DNA of 64,000 bases. Source: Actinomycetes bacterium. GTDB taxonomy: Bacteria > Actinomycetota > Actinomycetes > Propionibacteriales > Propionibacteriaceae. The notes under the pieces were generated by a model. The model made no database searches. It was not told the DNA's origin and saw only the letters and a list, made by a program, of their open reading frames with translations. Positions 1 through 8,163 of this stretch are shown piece by piece. The DNA lies in NCBI GenBank assembly GCA_023458095.1, contig JAEXAS010000026.1:1-64000 (forward strand). The letters are read 5' to 3'. The position numbers and the translations under genes are program-made. Positions within the stretch are counted from its first letter, which is position 1. Each line of letters begins with the position of its first letter.

Positions 1-1
1 C

Positions 2-208
2 CTGAACGACTGCAAAGCCCTCATCTGCAACCAAATCGGCCAAACACCCCGACAAGTCCTCATCAGCTCCGGACTCAACGTCTACGAATCCGACGGACTC
101 ATCAGCGAAGCCGTCACCGACGTCTTCAACGGCAACCAACCCCGCCGCGCCCTCCCACCCCGAGACTGCAAAACCAGCTGCTCCGGACCCGGCACCGGCT
201 GCGGCTAG
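2..208 (+). CDS. nifB: NifB C-terminal end (partial)
   Basis: Partial gene: the window begins inside it, and about 68 codons run to the TAG at 206-208. The visible part begins LNDCKALICNQIGQTPRQVL and continues through a GLNVYESDG segment. This matches the NifX/NafY-like iron-molybdenum cofactor-binding domain that forms the C-terminus of many NifB proteins. The tail is Cys-rich (C-x3-C-x7-C). NifB is the radical-SAM enzyme that builds the 8Fe core (NifB-co) of the nitrogenase cofactor in the cytoplasm. The radical-SAM half lies outside the window, so a standalone NifX-like protein cannot be excluded. The next gene, 25 bp downstream, encodes a homocitrate synthase, which supports the nif assignment. 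Confidence 0.7.
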   Translation: MNDCKALICNQIGQTPRQVLISSGLNVYESDGLISEAVTDVFNGNQPRRALPPRDCKTSCSGPGTGCG

Positions 209-233
209 CCGTCAACAACAAGGAGGCACAGCC

Positions 234-1334
234 ATGGCGCGACTGATCGACACCACCCTGCGCGAGGGCGCCCAAGCGCCGGTGCCTTACCTGAACTCCG
301 CCCAGAAGAGCAGCCTGGTCGCAGCCATCGCCGCCATCGGGGTGGAGGAGATAGAGCTGGGTCACGCCGTGACCGAGTTGGCCTATGGCGCTGAGCCGCT
401 GGCCGACCTGATGGCGGTGGCCGCCGATGCCGCACCCGGGGTGCGTCGGGCCATCTGGTGCCGCGCCCGTCCAGACGACATTCGAGCCGCTGCAGCGCTG
501 AACCCTGAGGTGGTCTCCTTCGCGTTGCCGGTGTCGGATCGTCACCTGACCAACCGCCTGAACCGTGACCGGGCCTGGGCCCTGGCCGAGGTTGCACGGT
601 TGATTGACGTTGCTCGCGAGGCTGGGGTTGCCTATGTCTCGATCGGCTTGGAGGACGCCAGCCGTGCTGATGTTGCGTTCCTCCTGGATGTCGCCGCCGC
701 GGCATCTGCAGCCGGAGCCGATCGGGTACGGATCGCCGACACAGTAGGGGTACTTTCGCCAGGTCTCTTGGCCGAGGTGGTGTCGGCGGTCCGGTCCCGT
801 TTCACTGGAGAGGTGGGCGTCCACCTGCACAACGATTTCGGCATGGCGACCGCCGGGGCGATCGCCTCGCTGGAGGCCGGCGCAGCCTGGGCCGATGTCA
901 GCCTGCTGGGGATGGGGGAACGCGCTGGCATCGCCCGCACCGAGGAAGTCGCCGCCTTCCTCACCTTGCAAGGCAGTGCCACTTACGACCTCCATGCGGT
1001 TCGCCGCGCCGCCGAAGCCCTGAGCGAGTGGACTGGACGTCCGATTCCGGGACATGCGCCGGTCATCGGCCCGGACATCTTCACCAGCGAGTCGGGCTTG
1101 CACGTCGCAGCCTTGGCCCGCGACCCCCAAACCTATGAGCCCTACGCCCCCGAACTGGTGGGTGCCGAACGCTCCCTGAGGTTGGGTCGCCAGAGCGGAC
1201 GCTCCGCCGTGGCTGCTCTGCTGGGCGACACCGGAGCCGATCTGGTCGAACTCACCGCGCAAGTGCGAGCCGCCGCCAGCCAAGAGCACCACGCCGTGGA
1301 CCCATCCGAGGCCCGCCGCCTCCTCGGAGCCTGA
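234..1334 (+). CDS. nifV: homocitrate synthase (NifV-type)
   Basis: 366 aa, ATG start preceded by AAGGAGG at a spacing of about 7 nt. It belongs to the DRE-TIM metallolyase family: the N-terminal IDTTLREGAQAP is the metal/substrate signature (usual form DTTLRDGEQ), and GVHLHNDFGMATAGA holds the HxH metal ligands. It condenses acetyl-CoA with 2-oxoglutarate to homocitrate, the organic ligand of FeMo-cofactor. Length fits NifV (about 370 aa) and it lacks the C-terminal regulatory domain of isopropylmalate synthases. It follows nifB and is probably co-transcribed with it. A lysine-pathway homocitrate synthase is the main alternative, but the nifB neighbour argues for nitrogen fixation. Confidence 0.8.
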   Translation: MARLIDTTLREGAQAPVPYLNSAQKSSLVAAIAAIGVEEIELGHAVTELAYGAEPLADLMAVAADAAPGVRRAIWCRARPDDIRAAAALNPEVVSFALPVSDRHLTNRLNRDRAWALAEVARLIDVAREAGVAYVSIGLEDASRADVAFLLDVAAAASAAGADRVRIADTVGVLSPGLLAEVVSAVRSRFTGEVGVHLHNDFGMATAGAIASLEAGAAWADVSLLGMGERAGIARTEEVAAFLTLQGSATYDLHAVRRAAEALSEWTGRPIPGHAPVIGPDIFTSESGLHVAALARDPQTYEPYAPELVGAERSLRLGRQSGRSAVAALLGDTGADLVELTAQVRAAASQEHHAVDPSEARRLLGA

Positions 1335-1339
1335 ACCTC

Positions 1340-1785
1340 CTCGCCCCGGCTGGCTGAAGAGACCCGCCACCCACCACCGACTGGCTGAAGAGACCCGCCA
1401 CCCACCACCGACTGGTTGAGGAGGCCCGCCCCCCACCACCGGCTGGTTGAGGAGGCCCACAGGGCCGTCTCGAAACCAACCCAACCCGCCAGGTTTCGAG
1501 ACGCTCACTCCGCTCGCTCCTCAACCAACCGAACAAGCCAAGATGCGCTCGCTCCACGAACAACCGGACGGGAACCACAGCCACACACCACCGACTGGTT
1601 GAAGAGACCCGCCACCCCACCACCGGCTGGTTGAGGAGGCCCACAGGGCCGTCTCGAAACCAACCCAACCCGCCAGGTTTCGAGACGCTCACTCCGCTCG
1701 CTCCTCAACCAACCGAACAAGAGCCACAGCCACCAACCTCCGGCTGGTTGAGGAGGCCCGCCAGGGCCGTCTCGAAACCAACCCG
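1340..1785. repeat. array of palindromic dispersed repeats
   Basis: No gene is supported here. The stretch is made of variants of two units: GGCTGGTTGAGGAGGCCC followed by GGGCCGTCTCGAAACC, and its near reverse complement GGTTTCGAGACGCTCACTCC..CTCCTCAACC, interspersed with short CTGAAGAGACCCGCCACC copies. The units are self-complementary and would fold as long hairpins. A 107-bp segment is duplicated exactly (1431-1537 and 1615-1721, offset 184 bp). Such REP-like intergenic elements are common in Propionibacteriaceae-type genomes. The array separates the nif genes from ordinary chromosomal genes. Confidence 0.8.
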
Positions 1786-1835
1786 GTCGCTACGATTTCC
1801 TCGCGCCGCTGAGGGGGCAGCGACATACTGCTGGC

Positions 1836-2462
1836 ATGACCGAAGCGTCGAATCCGCCGATCGAACGACTCGTCTTCTTCTCCGATGCTGCGGTGGCAAT
1901 TGCGTTGACACTGCTGATCCTGCCGCTGATGGAATCGGTAACTGCCAGCGCCCAGGAAGGCCTGGACGCGGCCGGCTACCTGGCCCACAACGGCACCGGC
2001 CTGATCGGCTTCGCGTTGAGCTTTGCCATCATCGCGCGCTTCTGGCGCAGTCATCACCGACTCTTCGCCCAGATCGAGCGGGAGGTTCCTGGGCTCTTCA
2101 CGGTGAACATGGTGTGGCTGGCGATGATCGTGCTGATGCCGGTGGCGACCGCAATCATCTTCTCCCTGCCTGAGAGGCGCCTCGAGTACGTGATCTACAT
2201 CGGAACCATGCTGGGGGCTTCGGTGTGTCTGAATGTGATGGCGTGGATGCTGCGTCGCCACCGCGAGGCATGGGCCGCCGGCGGCGAGGTGAGTGCGGAT
2301 TCCGTCCTCAGCGGCGCCATCACCTCAGGGCTGCTGGCCGCAGCACTGCTGGTTGCCCTGTTCGTCCCGGGGGCTGGCTTCTGGTCGCTGGTGCTGTTGT
2401 TGGCAAGCCGTCCAATCCGCGTGCTGGTGAAGCGCCTTCGCAACCACCGCGCCACGTTCTGA
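1836..2462 (+). CDS. TMEM175-like (DUF1211) potassium channel
   Basis: 208 aa membrane protein. The N-terminal motif RLVFFSDAAVAIALTLLILP matches the first helix of the TMEM175/DUF1211 family (the FSDAxxAIAxTLL signature lines the ion filter), and several further hydrophobic segments follow. Bacterial TMEM175 proteins are K+-permeable channels of about 200 aa, so the length is right. It is monocistronic, convergent with the downstream glycosyltransferase, and follows the repeat array. Physiological role not evident from context. Confidence 0.8.
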   Translation: MTEASNPPIERLVFFSDAAVAIALTLLILPLMESVTASAQEGLDAAGYLAHNGTGLIGFALSFAIIARFWRSHHRLFAQIEREVPGLFTVNMVWLAMIVLMPVATAIIFSLPERRLEYVIYIGTMLGASVCLNVMAWMLRRHREAWAAGGEVSADSVLSGAITSGLLAAALLVALFVPGAGFWSLVLLLASRPIRVLVKRLRNHRATF

Positions 2463-2469
2463 GCGAAAG

Positions 2470-3651
2470 CTACCGTGCACCCCGCAGAGCCGGACGGGCA
2501 CCGAACCCCAAGACCAGCAAGACCACCAGCGCCGGCAACTCCACCCCCACGCTCAGCCATCCAGCAGTGCTGGGGTAGTCGTCGTACAGCGGGAAGGCGA
2601 AGAGCACCGCGAACACGATTGCCGCAAGCACCCCCGGCAGCCAGCCCCGCTGCAATACCCACCAGCACGCGACCAGAGCCAGCCACAACTCGTGATGCGG
2701 CCACGAGATTGGTGAGACTGCCACCGACAACGTGCCCACCATCAGCATCGCCCCGATGGTGTCACCACGCCGGTAGGAACCGGACGCCTGCCAGAAGGCC
2801 AACACCGTCACCGCTGCGGCGATTGCCAGCCACACCAGGTGCGTGGCCGAGGTGTCTGAGAACAGGCGGGTCAGCATGCCCAGCAAGGACTTGTTGACCG
2901 TGGAGTCGGTGCGTCCCACCCGCCCGGTCTGCCACAAGGTGGTGGTCCAAAACGCCATCGACGGCCCCGGAAGCACCGCCAGCGCCACCAGTGCCGCCAC
3001 CACGAAGGTACTGGTCGCCACGAGCGCCCGTCGCCATTGGCGAGTGATCAGGAAGTAGGGAATGAAGACCAGCGGAGTGAGTTTGATGGCCGCAGCCAAG
3101 CCCACCAGCACCCCCTGCCAGCGTCGCGGAAGCTGCTGGTCGAACAGCGCCAGCGCAACGACGAACAGGGTTACCTGGCCGACCACCAGGTCGTGTACGA
3201 AGGGGTAGGTCAACAGAAACGGGATCATCAACCCCGCCGTCCAGGCCCACCGCACCACCGGGGCGGGATCGACCCCCGGCCAGCTTCCTTCACCGATGCT
3301 GGTCACCAACAGATACAGGCAAGCCGCCGCGACCGCGAAAGTGGCGACGGTCCAGATCACTTTGGCCGCAGGCAGCGGCACCACCGTCAACCACGACAGC
3401 ACCAGCGCGGAGAAGGGCGGATAGGTGAAGCCCAGGCCGTGAACCGTGGGGTGTTCATAGACCCACTGATACAGATCGCCGCCGCCGATGGCGTAGCTGA
3501 TCGCCCCCCGATAGATCTCCAGATCGCCGAGCAACCCGGCCGGGTTCATCGAGAACAAGGTGACCACCAACAGCCCGGCAATGGCGGTCGCGGCGAGAAC
3601 CAAAGTCACCGCCAACACCTGCCGTCCACGGCGGTCTGTCACGTCATTCAC
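2470..3651 (-). CDS. GT87-family membrane glycosyltransferase
   Basis: 393 aa, GTG start. A polytopic membrane protein with an N-terminal transmembrane helix, an extracellular loop containing GDLYQWVYEHPTVHGLGFTYPPF, and many later helices. The 'TYPPF' motif after the first loop and the overall hydrophobicity fit the GT87 (DUF2029) family of polyprenyl-phosphate-mannose-dependent alpha-mannosyltransferases, which act on the outer face of the membrane in lipoglycan or arabinomannan assembly in Actinobacteria. Acceptor unknown. It ends 8 bp from the convergent DUF1211 gene. Confidence 0.75.
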   Translation of the reverse strand: MNDVTDRRGRQVLAVTLVLAATAIAGLLVVTLFSMNPAGLLGDLEIYRGAISYAIGGGDLYQWVYEHPTVHGLGFTYPPFSALVLSWLTVVPLPAAKVIWTVATFAVAAACLYLLVTSIGEGSWPGVDPAPVVRWAWTAGLMIPFLLTYPFVHDLVVGQVTLFVVALALFDQQLPRRWQGVLVGLAAAIKLTPLVFIPYFLITRQWRRALVATSTFVVAALVALAVLPGPSMAFWTTTLWQTGRVGRTDSTVNKSLLGMLTRLFSDTSATHLVWLAIAAAVTVLAFWQASGSYRRGDTIGAMLMVGTLSVAVSPISWPHHELWLALVACWWVLQRGWLPGVLAAIVFAVLFAFPLYDDYPSTAGWLSVGVELPALVVLLVLGFGARPALRGAR

Positions 3652-3734
3652 ACTGGCTCCTGGACACTGTTCGGCCAGAGTAGCGGGTCGGCTGTGCGGT
3701 CGGTGGATCGGCAGGCGAGTCCACGTCGACGAGT

Positions 3735-5384
3735 TCAGAACTCGCCGGGATGCAGGCGATGCTGCATCAGCACCACCTGGTACGGATTCCAGGTCGACAA
3801 GGTGTAGCGCAGCACCAGATCGCTGCCCTCGCGGCGCGCGTCGAAGAAGTACGGAGCGTAGGCGCCACCGGTTCCGCGAGCCTGAGCCGAGAAGATCGCC
3901 TCCGACACCGGATCCTCGCCATGCGCCTTGATGAAGCGCCGCGTCGGGTCATCGACCATGCCGACCTGGACCCAGTCCATCAGGATCAGCCGGGCCGTCC
4001 ATGGCCCTGCCGGGGCATCTGCCCAGCGCAGGGTCACCGCCGCCCCGGCTGGGTCTTCGGGTCCCGACATCGCCAGCAGCAGGTAGCGACCCACCTCCGG
4101 TATCCAACGCACCGAGATCTCGCCCAAGGCGGACGCAGCGAACAGCGGGACCGCCGCAGCCTCGGTTCCGGTCCACCCTGAGCCATCCCAATACCGCAGG
4201 CCGAGCTGGTCGGTGCGCGAGTCGGGGAGGTCATCGGTCGGCAGCATCGCCAGCCGCAACGACGACGCCCGGTAGGGGCCGGTCCCCCACAGCAGCACCA
4301 CCGCACCGTCCAGACCGGCACCAGGAACCTCGGCCGCAGGGCGGACCTGGGCGGAAATATTGATGAAGTGTCGATCACTCACCGTGGCCAGGCCTTCGAA
4401 ACGCAGCGGACGATGCCGCTGCCCCGGATCGACCACCACCTGCTGATCGCGGGCCCGCGCCACCACTGATCGGCCCATGGTCAGACCATGGCGAAAGTGG
4501 TTACTGGAGAAGAAGCCGTACCACTGCCCTTCCACCGAGACCGCGTCCAGAGGCACGTCGTACTCACGCATCGTGGCTCGCGACACGTGCAGCGGAGAGC
4601 CATGGAAGCGCACCTGGGGCAGGGGGTCGGCGTCGAACACCTCTGCGATGGCGTCGCGGGTCGCCAGCCAGGGCCGGGTCCAATGCGTGTCCCCGAAGAG
4701 CAAGAACCGGCGTCCCTGGTGTTCAACGCATACGCCCAGATCTGTGCCTCGAATCCCGGCCGTGCTCAGCGAGCGGCTCAACGTCGCCTTCCGCTGGCCT
4801 CCGGCGGCCGCGGTGGCATCCAGTTCTCCGGTGACCTGAGCCAGTTTCATCGAGGACTCCGCGGCCGTGGACACCTGCGCATCGATCACGCGCAGGCAGG
4901 CTGAGCGCGTCCAGATCCCGTTGCGGCGACGGTGATAGCTGAACACCGACTCCCCCTCCGAGACCACCGCCGCGTTCGGCGACAGGGGCGCAACCACCCA
5001 GGGTTCGGCGAGTTCGGCGACGAGGTCGCGCTGCCCGATGAGTTCGATCGGGGAGGGTGCGGGGTCGGGCCAAAGCCGGTCCTCGACGCGCCGCCATACC
5101 CCGGCCTCATGGCGGTACACCGCAGCACCGGTGATTTCGGGGACCCGAACCAGTAGCGATCCGGCAACGACCCGCAGCTCGCCGGCCGCCTGCGCGGCAT
5201 CGGTGACAGTACCCAGCCGACGCCAGGGCTCATCGGGACGCCCGATCCGGCGGCGGTAGTGCACCAGGTGTCCTTGGCTGAGCACCACCACGTGTTGGTC
5301 ACGGTGGCCCCACCGACGGTGGATCGTTGCCGCGGCGGGACCGATCGGGGCCTGCTCGGGCGCCTCGCCGATCGATCTGTTCAC
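3735..5384 (-). CDS. DUF4185 domain protein
   Basis: 549 aa, GTG start with GGGGAGG upstream. No clear signal peptide. The first ~170 residues carry WRxxxG-type repeats resembling beta-propeller blades. From about residue 190 the sequence GIRGTDLGVCVEHQGRRFLLFGDTHW is typical of DUF4185, a five-bladed-propeller family related to glycoside-hydrolase folds. Later segments such as SNHFRHGLTMGRSVVARA and the C-terminal YAPYFFDAR...YTLSTWNPYQVVLM also fit. Likely carbohydrate-active, substrate unknown. Monocistronic. Confidence 0.7.
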   Translation of the reverse strand: MNRSIGEAPEQAPIGPAAATIHRRWGHRDQHVVVLSQGHLVHYRRRIGRPDEPWRRLGTVTDAAQAAGELRVVAGSLLVRVPEITGAAVYRHEAGVWRRVEDRLWPDPAPSPIELIGQRDLVAELAEPWVVAPLSPNAAVVSEGESVFSYHRRRNGIWTRSACLRVIDAQVSTAAESSMKLAQVTGELDATAAAGGQRKATLSRSLSTAGIRGTDLGVCVEHQGRRFLLFGDTHWTRPWLATRDAIAEVFDADPLPQVRFHGSPLHVSRATMREYDVPLDAVSVEGQWYGFFSSNHFRHGLTMGRSVVARARDQQVVVDPGQRHRPLRFEGLATVSDRHFINISAQVRPAAEVPGAGLDGAVVLLWGTGPYRASSLRLAMLPTDDLPDSRTDQLGLRYWDGSGWTGTEAAAVPLFAASALGEISVRWIPEVGRYLLLAMSGPEDPAGAAVTLRWADAPAGPWTARLILMDWVQVGMVDDPTRRFIKAHGEDPVSEAIFSAQARGTGGAYAPYFFDARREGSDLVLRYTLSTWNPYQVVLMQHRLHPGEF

Positions 5385-5469
5385 CTCAACCTCCCCGCGG
5401 TGTGGTCAGGCTAGCGTCTCTGCGGAAAACCGCTCGCCAGGACGAAGCCGAATCGAGGCCCCACCTACT

Positions 5470-5560
5470 GTGGAACCAGCTTTACGAGATTGCCATCTGG
5501 CGGCCCTACCCGTGAGAAAGGGCGACCCGGGATCCATCCCGGGCCGTCCTTTTTCGTGCT
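5470..5560 (+). ncRNA. candidate small RNA ending in a terminator
   Basis: Between two minus-strand genes (start of the DUF4185 gene, end of lysE) there is a plus-strand structure: GCCATCTGGC hairpin, GCCCT/AGGGC stem, then GACCCGGGATCCATCCCGGG followed by CCGTCCTTTTT. The T-run lies on the plus strand, so it would end a rightward transcript, yet no plus-strand gene precedes it. A short non-coding RNA is one explanation; a terminator acting leftward for lysE is another, with only a weak T-tract (CCCTTTCTC) on that strand. No known RNA family was recognised. Confidence 0.3.
5524..5557 (+). terminator. rho-independent terminator
   Basis: GACCCGGGATCCATCCCGGG hairpin followed by CCGTCCTTTTTC. 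The stem is strong and GC-rich, and the T-tract is on the plus strand. It lies just past the 3' end of the leftward lysE gene, so it may act in both directions. Confidence 0.6.
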
Positions 5561-5570
5561 GTGGGGACAC

Positions 5571-6179
5571 TCAGCGCAGCACCAAGCTGACCCCGAGAAT
5601 GAGCATCAGCACCGCGATGCCGCCGTCCACGTACCGCCAGGCGCGGGGCCCGGAGAGCCAGCGCCCCAGGAAGCGAGCGCCATAGGCCAGTCCAACGAAC
5701 CAGCTCAGACTCGCAGCGAAGGCACCGAGGGCGAAGATCCAGCGTTCGTCACCGTGGCTGGCGCCTACCGAGCCCAGCAGGAAGACCGTGTCGAGGTAGA
5801 CGTGGGGGTTGAGCCAGGTCAGCGCCATTGTGGTGAGGGCGACCGACACCGCTCCGGCAGCCGGTCCCGCTGCAGCGTCGGGCTGCAACCCTGCCTGCGG
5901 CGGACGCAGCGCTCGGCGCGCCGCGATCACCGCATACCCGATCAGAAAGGCGGCCCCCACCCACCGGATCACCGGCTCCAGCCAGGGCAGGAGCTGCGTC
6001 ATGGCACCGATCCCGGCGATGCCAGCCACGATCAGCACCGCGTCGGACAGACTGCAGATCGCCACCATGAGCCCCAGATGCCGCCCCGTCATGCCTTGGC
6101 GCAGCACGTAGGCGTTCTGTGCACCGATGGCGATGATGAGGGAGTAGCCGAGACCCAGCCCGGCAAGAAACGCTGGCAC
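5571..6179 (-). CDS. lysE: LysE/ArgO-type basic amino acid exporter
   Basis: 202 aa, six hydrophobic segments. N-terminal GLGYSLIIAIGAQNAYVLRQG is the LysE family signature, followed by GHLGLMV-like loop residues and LTWLNPHVYLDTVFLLGS, the conserved N-P-H-x-Y-L-D motif. It exports L-lysine or L-arginine across the cytoplasmic membrane. It is divergent from a LysG/ArgP regulator 61 bp away, the same arrangement as lysE-lysG of Corynebacterium, where the regulator with a basic amino acid activates export. Confidence 0.9.
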   Translation of the reverse strand: MPAFLAGLGLGYSLIIAIGAQNAYVLRQGMTGRHLGLMVAICSLSDAVLIVAGIAGIGAMTQLLPWLEPVIRWVGAAFLIGYAVIAARRALRPPQAGLQPDAAAGPAAGAVSVALTTMALTWLNPHVYLDTVFLLGSVGASHGDERWIFALGAFAASLSWFVGLAYGARFLGRWLSGPRAWRYVDGGIAVLMLILGVSLVLR

Positions 6180-6210
6180 GCTTCGACGCTAGTCACTGCC
6201 GCACCATAAG

Positions 6211-6229
6211 TACAGTTCAGATTTCTGTA
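6211..6229. promoter_or_regulatory. inverted repeat, likely LysG operator
   Basis: TACAG-N9-CTGTA in the 61-bp gap between lysE and lysG. It fits the T-N11-A type dyad bound by LysR-type regulators and sits where both divergent promoters would overlap. Assigned by position and symmetry only. Confidence 0.5.
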
Positions 6230-6240
6230 TCTGCATTAGC

Positions 6241-7131
6241 ATGACTGATGTGGAATTGCCTCTGGATTTGGCCCGCACCTTGGCCGCGGTGGTGTCGACC
6301 GGCTCCTTGGACGCTGCCGCCAATCAGCTCCACATCACTCCCTCAGCAGTCTCACAACGGTTGAAGGCTTTGGAGGCCCGTCTGGGACGGGTGTTGCTGG
6401 TCCGCTCCAAGCCGGTGCGTCCAACTCCGTCCGGGGAGGCGGTCGTGCGATTGGCCCGCCAGCTCGACGCGCTCGAACACGACACCCTGGCCGAACTCGG
6501 CATCGGCGCAGCCGGACGAATCGAAGTACCGCTGGCGGTCAACGCCGACAGCCTGGCCACCTGGTTTCTCCCGGCGCTGGCACCGCTGGTCGCCGACGGA
6601 GTGAGCGTCGAGTTGCACCGCGATGACCAGGACTACACCGCCGGTCTGCTGGAATCGGGCACCGTGTCGGCGGCGGTCACTTCGCAGGCCCGGCCGGTCG
6701 CTGGCTGTTCGGTACGTCCGCTGGGCTCGATGCGGTATCTGCCGGTGGCGGCACCGGCACTGCTGGAGCGCTATGAACTCAACCACGACCCGCAAGCCTT
6801 TGCCACCGCACCCTTGGTCGACTACGACCGTCGCGACGACCTGCAGAACCAGTTCCTGGATCGCCAGGGCATCGACCATGCCGCCCCGCCACGAAACCGA
6901 GTTCCCTCCTCCCACGACTTCGCACGCGCCGTTGAACTCGGCTTCGGCTGGGGCCTGGTCCCCGAACAGCAGTCCCGGGCAAAGATCGCTGACGGCATCC
7001 TGCGGCTCCTCCCCGGCGCCCCCGTGGACGTCCCGCTGCACTGGCAACGCTGGAAGCTGCATTCACCCCTGCTGGAACGCATCGAGACAGCCGTCGTCAG
7101 CGCCGCACGCCAACAACTCCAGCAACCCTGA
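6241..7131 (+). CDS. lysG: LysR-type regulator LysG/ArgP
   Basis: 296 aa. The N-terminal winged helix-turn-helix is typical (LARTLAAVVSTGSLDAAANQ then LHITPSAVSQRLKALEARLG), followed by an effector-binding domain of periplasmic-binding fold. Length and the divergent lysE gene identify it as the LysG/ArgP (IciA) subgroup, which senses lysine, arginine or related amino acids and activates the exporter. There is no good Shine-Dalgarno sequence before the ATG, so the message may be leaderless. Confidence 0.88.
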   Translation: MTDVELPLDLARTLAAVVSTGSLDAAANQLHITPSAVSQRLKALEARLGRVLLVRSKPVRPTPSGEAVVRLARQLDALEHDTLAELGIGAAGRIEVPLAVNADSLATWFLPALAPLVADGVSVELHRDDQDYTAGLLESGTVSAAVTSQARPVAGCSVRPLGSMRYLPVAAPALLERYELNHDPQAFATAPLVDYDRRDDLQNQFLDRQGIDHAAPPRNRVPSSHDFARAVELGFGWGLVPEQQSRAKIADGILRLLPGAPVDVPLHWQRWKLHSPLLERIETAVVSAARQQLQQP

Positions 7132-7159
7132 TTGCAGCCGACCGACCCGATTGGCACCA

Positions 7160-7431
7160 CCCGCTGGCTGAGCCTGTCGAAGCACCCACAACCCCGCTGG
7201 CTGAGCCTGTCGAAGCCCCCCCACGGACGCCCTTCGACAAGCTCAGGGAACGACACCCCAGGCAGTCCACACACCAACTCGCCAGGTTTCGAGACGGCCC
7301 TTCGGGCCTCCTCAACCAGCCGGCTACACAGAACGCCAAACCTCCCCCACAACCCCGCTGGCTGAGCCTGTCGAAGCCCCCAACCGACGCCCATCGACAC
7401 GCCCAGGGAACGACACCCCGGGCAGTCCACA
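7160..7431. repeat. second dispersed-repeat array
   Basis: Contains three copies of GCTGGCTGAGCCTGTCGAAG with partial inverse copies (CCTTCGACAAGCTCAGGG), plus one GGTTTCGAGACGGCCCTTCGGGCCTCCTCAACC-type palindrome at 7285-7318 (described in two parts: GGTTTCGAGACGGCCC and GGGCCTCCTCAACC). A roughly 85-bp unit is duplicated with some mismatches (7187-7271 and 7348-7431). The second copy runs directly into a truncated reading frame. No gene is seen in 7132-7424. Confidence 0.75.
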
Positions 7432-7742
7432 AGTTCTTCGGCTATCTCGAAAAGGTCCTCGGCTATCTCAAAACGGACGCCAACGACGAACCCGTCAGCG
7501 CCTTCATCACCGAGACCGACGTCAAGGAATATGACGAGAACTTCACCGAAGGTTGCTACTTCGACCCGGCTGATCCCGCCGAGCTGGACGCGTCATACTT
7601 CTCCACTTTCGGAGACAAGGTTCGCGCCGACCTCGACAGACACGTGAACTCGGCCTTCTTCATGTACGACGTGGCCGCTGAGCCCGGCCCAGAACGGGCA
7701 CCACTGCGGTTGCTGGGGGTCTACCCCTACCAGCAGGTGTAA
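7425..7742 (+). pseudogene. 5'-truncated gene fragment, unknown function
   Basis: An open frame of about 106 codons ending at TAA 7740-7742, with coding-like composition (VHKFFGYLEKVLGYLKTD at the start, VYPYQQV at the end) but no start codon or ribosome-binding site near its beginning. Instead the frame emerges from the duplicated repeat unit (AACGACACCCC[A/G]GGCAGTCCACA). It looks like the 3' third of a gene whose 5' part was lost by repeat-mediated rearrangement. The product is not recognised; it is acidic and aromatic-rich with no membrane segment. Confidence 0.55.
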
Positions 7743-7746
7743 CGCC

Positions 7747-8163
7747 TCAGCGCACCGTGATGGCGCGGATCTCACGACGGCGCACGCCCATGTGCACCTG
7801 GCCGGTCTGGGCTGCGGTGAAGACCCGCTTGCCTTCGTCGGTGGCCTGCAGCCGTCCGACGATCTCGGTCAGGCGGGAAAGCTGTTCGTGCAGGTTCTCC
7901 AGTTCGGATTCCAGTTCCAGGATCCGACGAATGCCCTCCAGATTGATGCCCTCGTTCTGGGACAGGTGCTGGATGTGGCGCAGCTTGGCGACATCGCGCA
8001 GCGAATAGCGCCGTCCGCGGCCCCGGGCCCGTCCGGGCACCACCAGACCGAGGCGGTCATAGCCGCGCAAGGTCTGGGGGTGCATGTCGGCCAGTTGGGC
8101 CGCTATCGAAATCACGAAGATCGGAGCATCGGCGTCGAATCGCTCCGGTAGGCGTTCATTCAT
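7747..8163 (-). CDS. hspR: HspR, MerR-family heat-shock repressor
   Basis: 138 aa from the ATG that overlaps the dnaJ stop (TGATG); an ATG 9 nt upstream (8172) is an alternative. The core FVISIAAQLADMHPQTLRGYDRLGLVVPGR is the HspR form of the MerR helix-turn-helix, followed by a wing (RYSLRDVAKLRHIQ) and a coiled coil (ILELESELENLHEQLSRL). HspR binds HAIR operators with DnaK as co-repressor. It is the last gene of the dnaK operon, whose promoter carries two HAIR sites, consistent with autoregulation. Confidence 0.92.
   Translation of the reverse strand: MNERLPERFDADAPIFVISIAAQLADMHPQTLRGYDRLGLVVPGRARGRGRRYSLRDVAKLRHIQHLSQNEGINLEGIRRILELESELENLHEQLSRLTEIVGRLQATDEGKRVFTAAQTGQVHMGVRRREIRAITVR

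Noticed and set aside
1340..1785. CRISPR array
   Set aside because: Repeats are palindromic, uneven in spacing and mixed in orientation, with no unique spacers and no cas genes.
5419..5520. Known riboswitch or 6C RNA upstream of DUF4185
   Set aside because: No C-run loops or riboswitch core motifs could be matched, so only a generic small-RNA candidate is reported.
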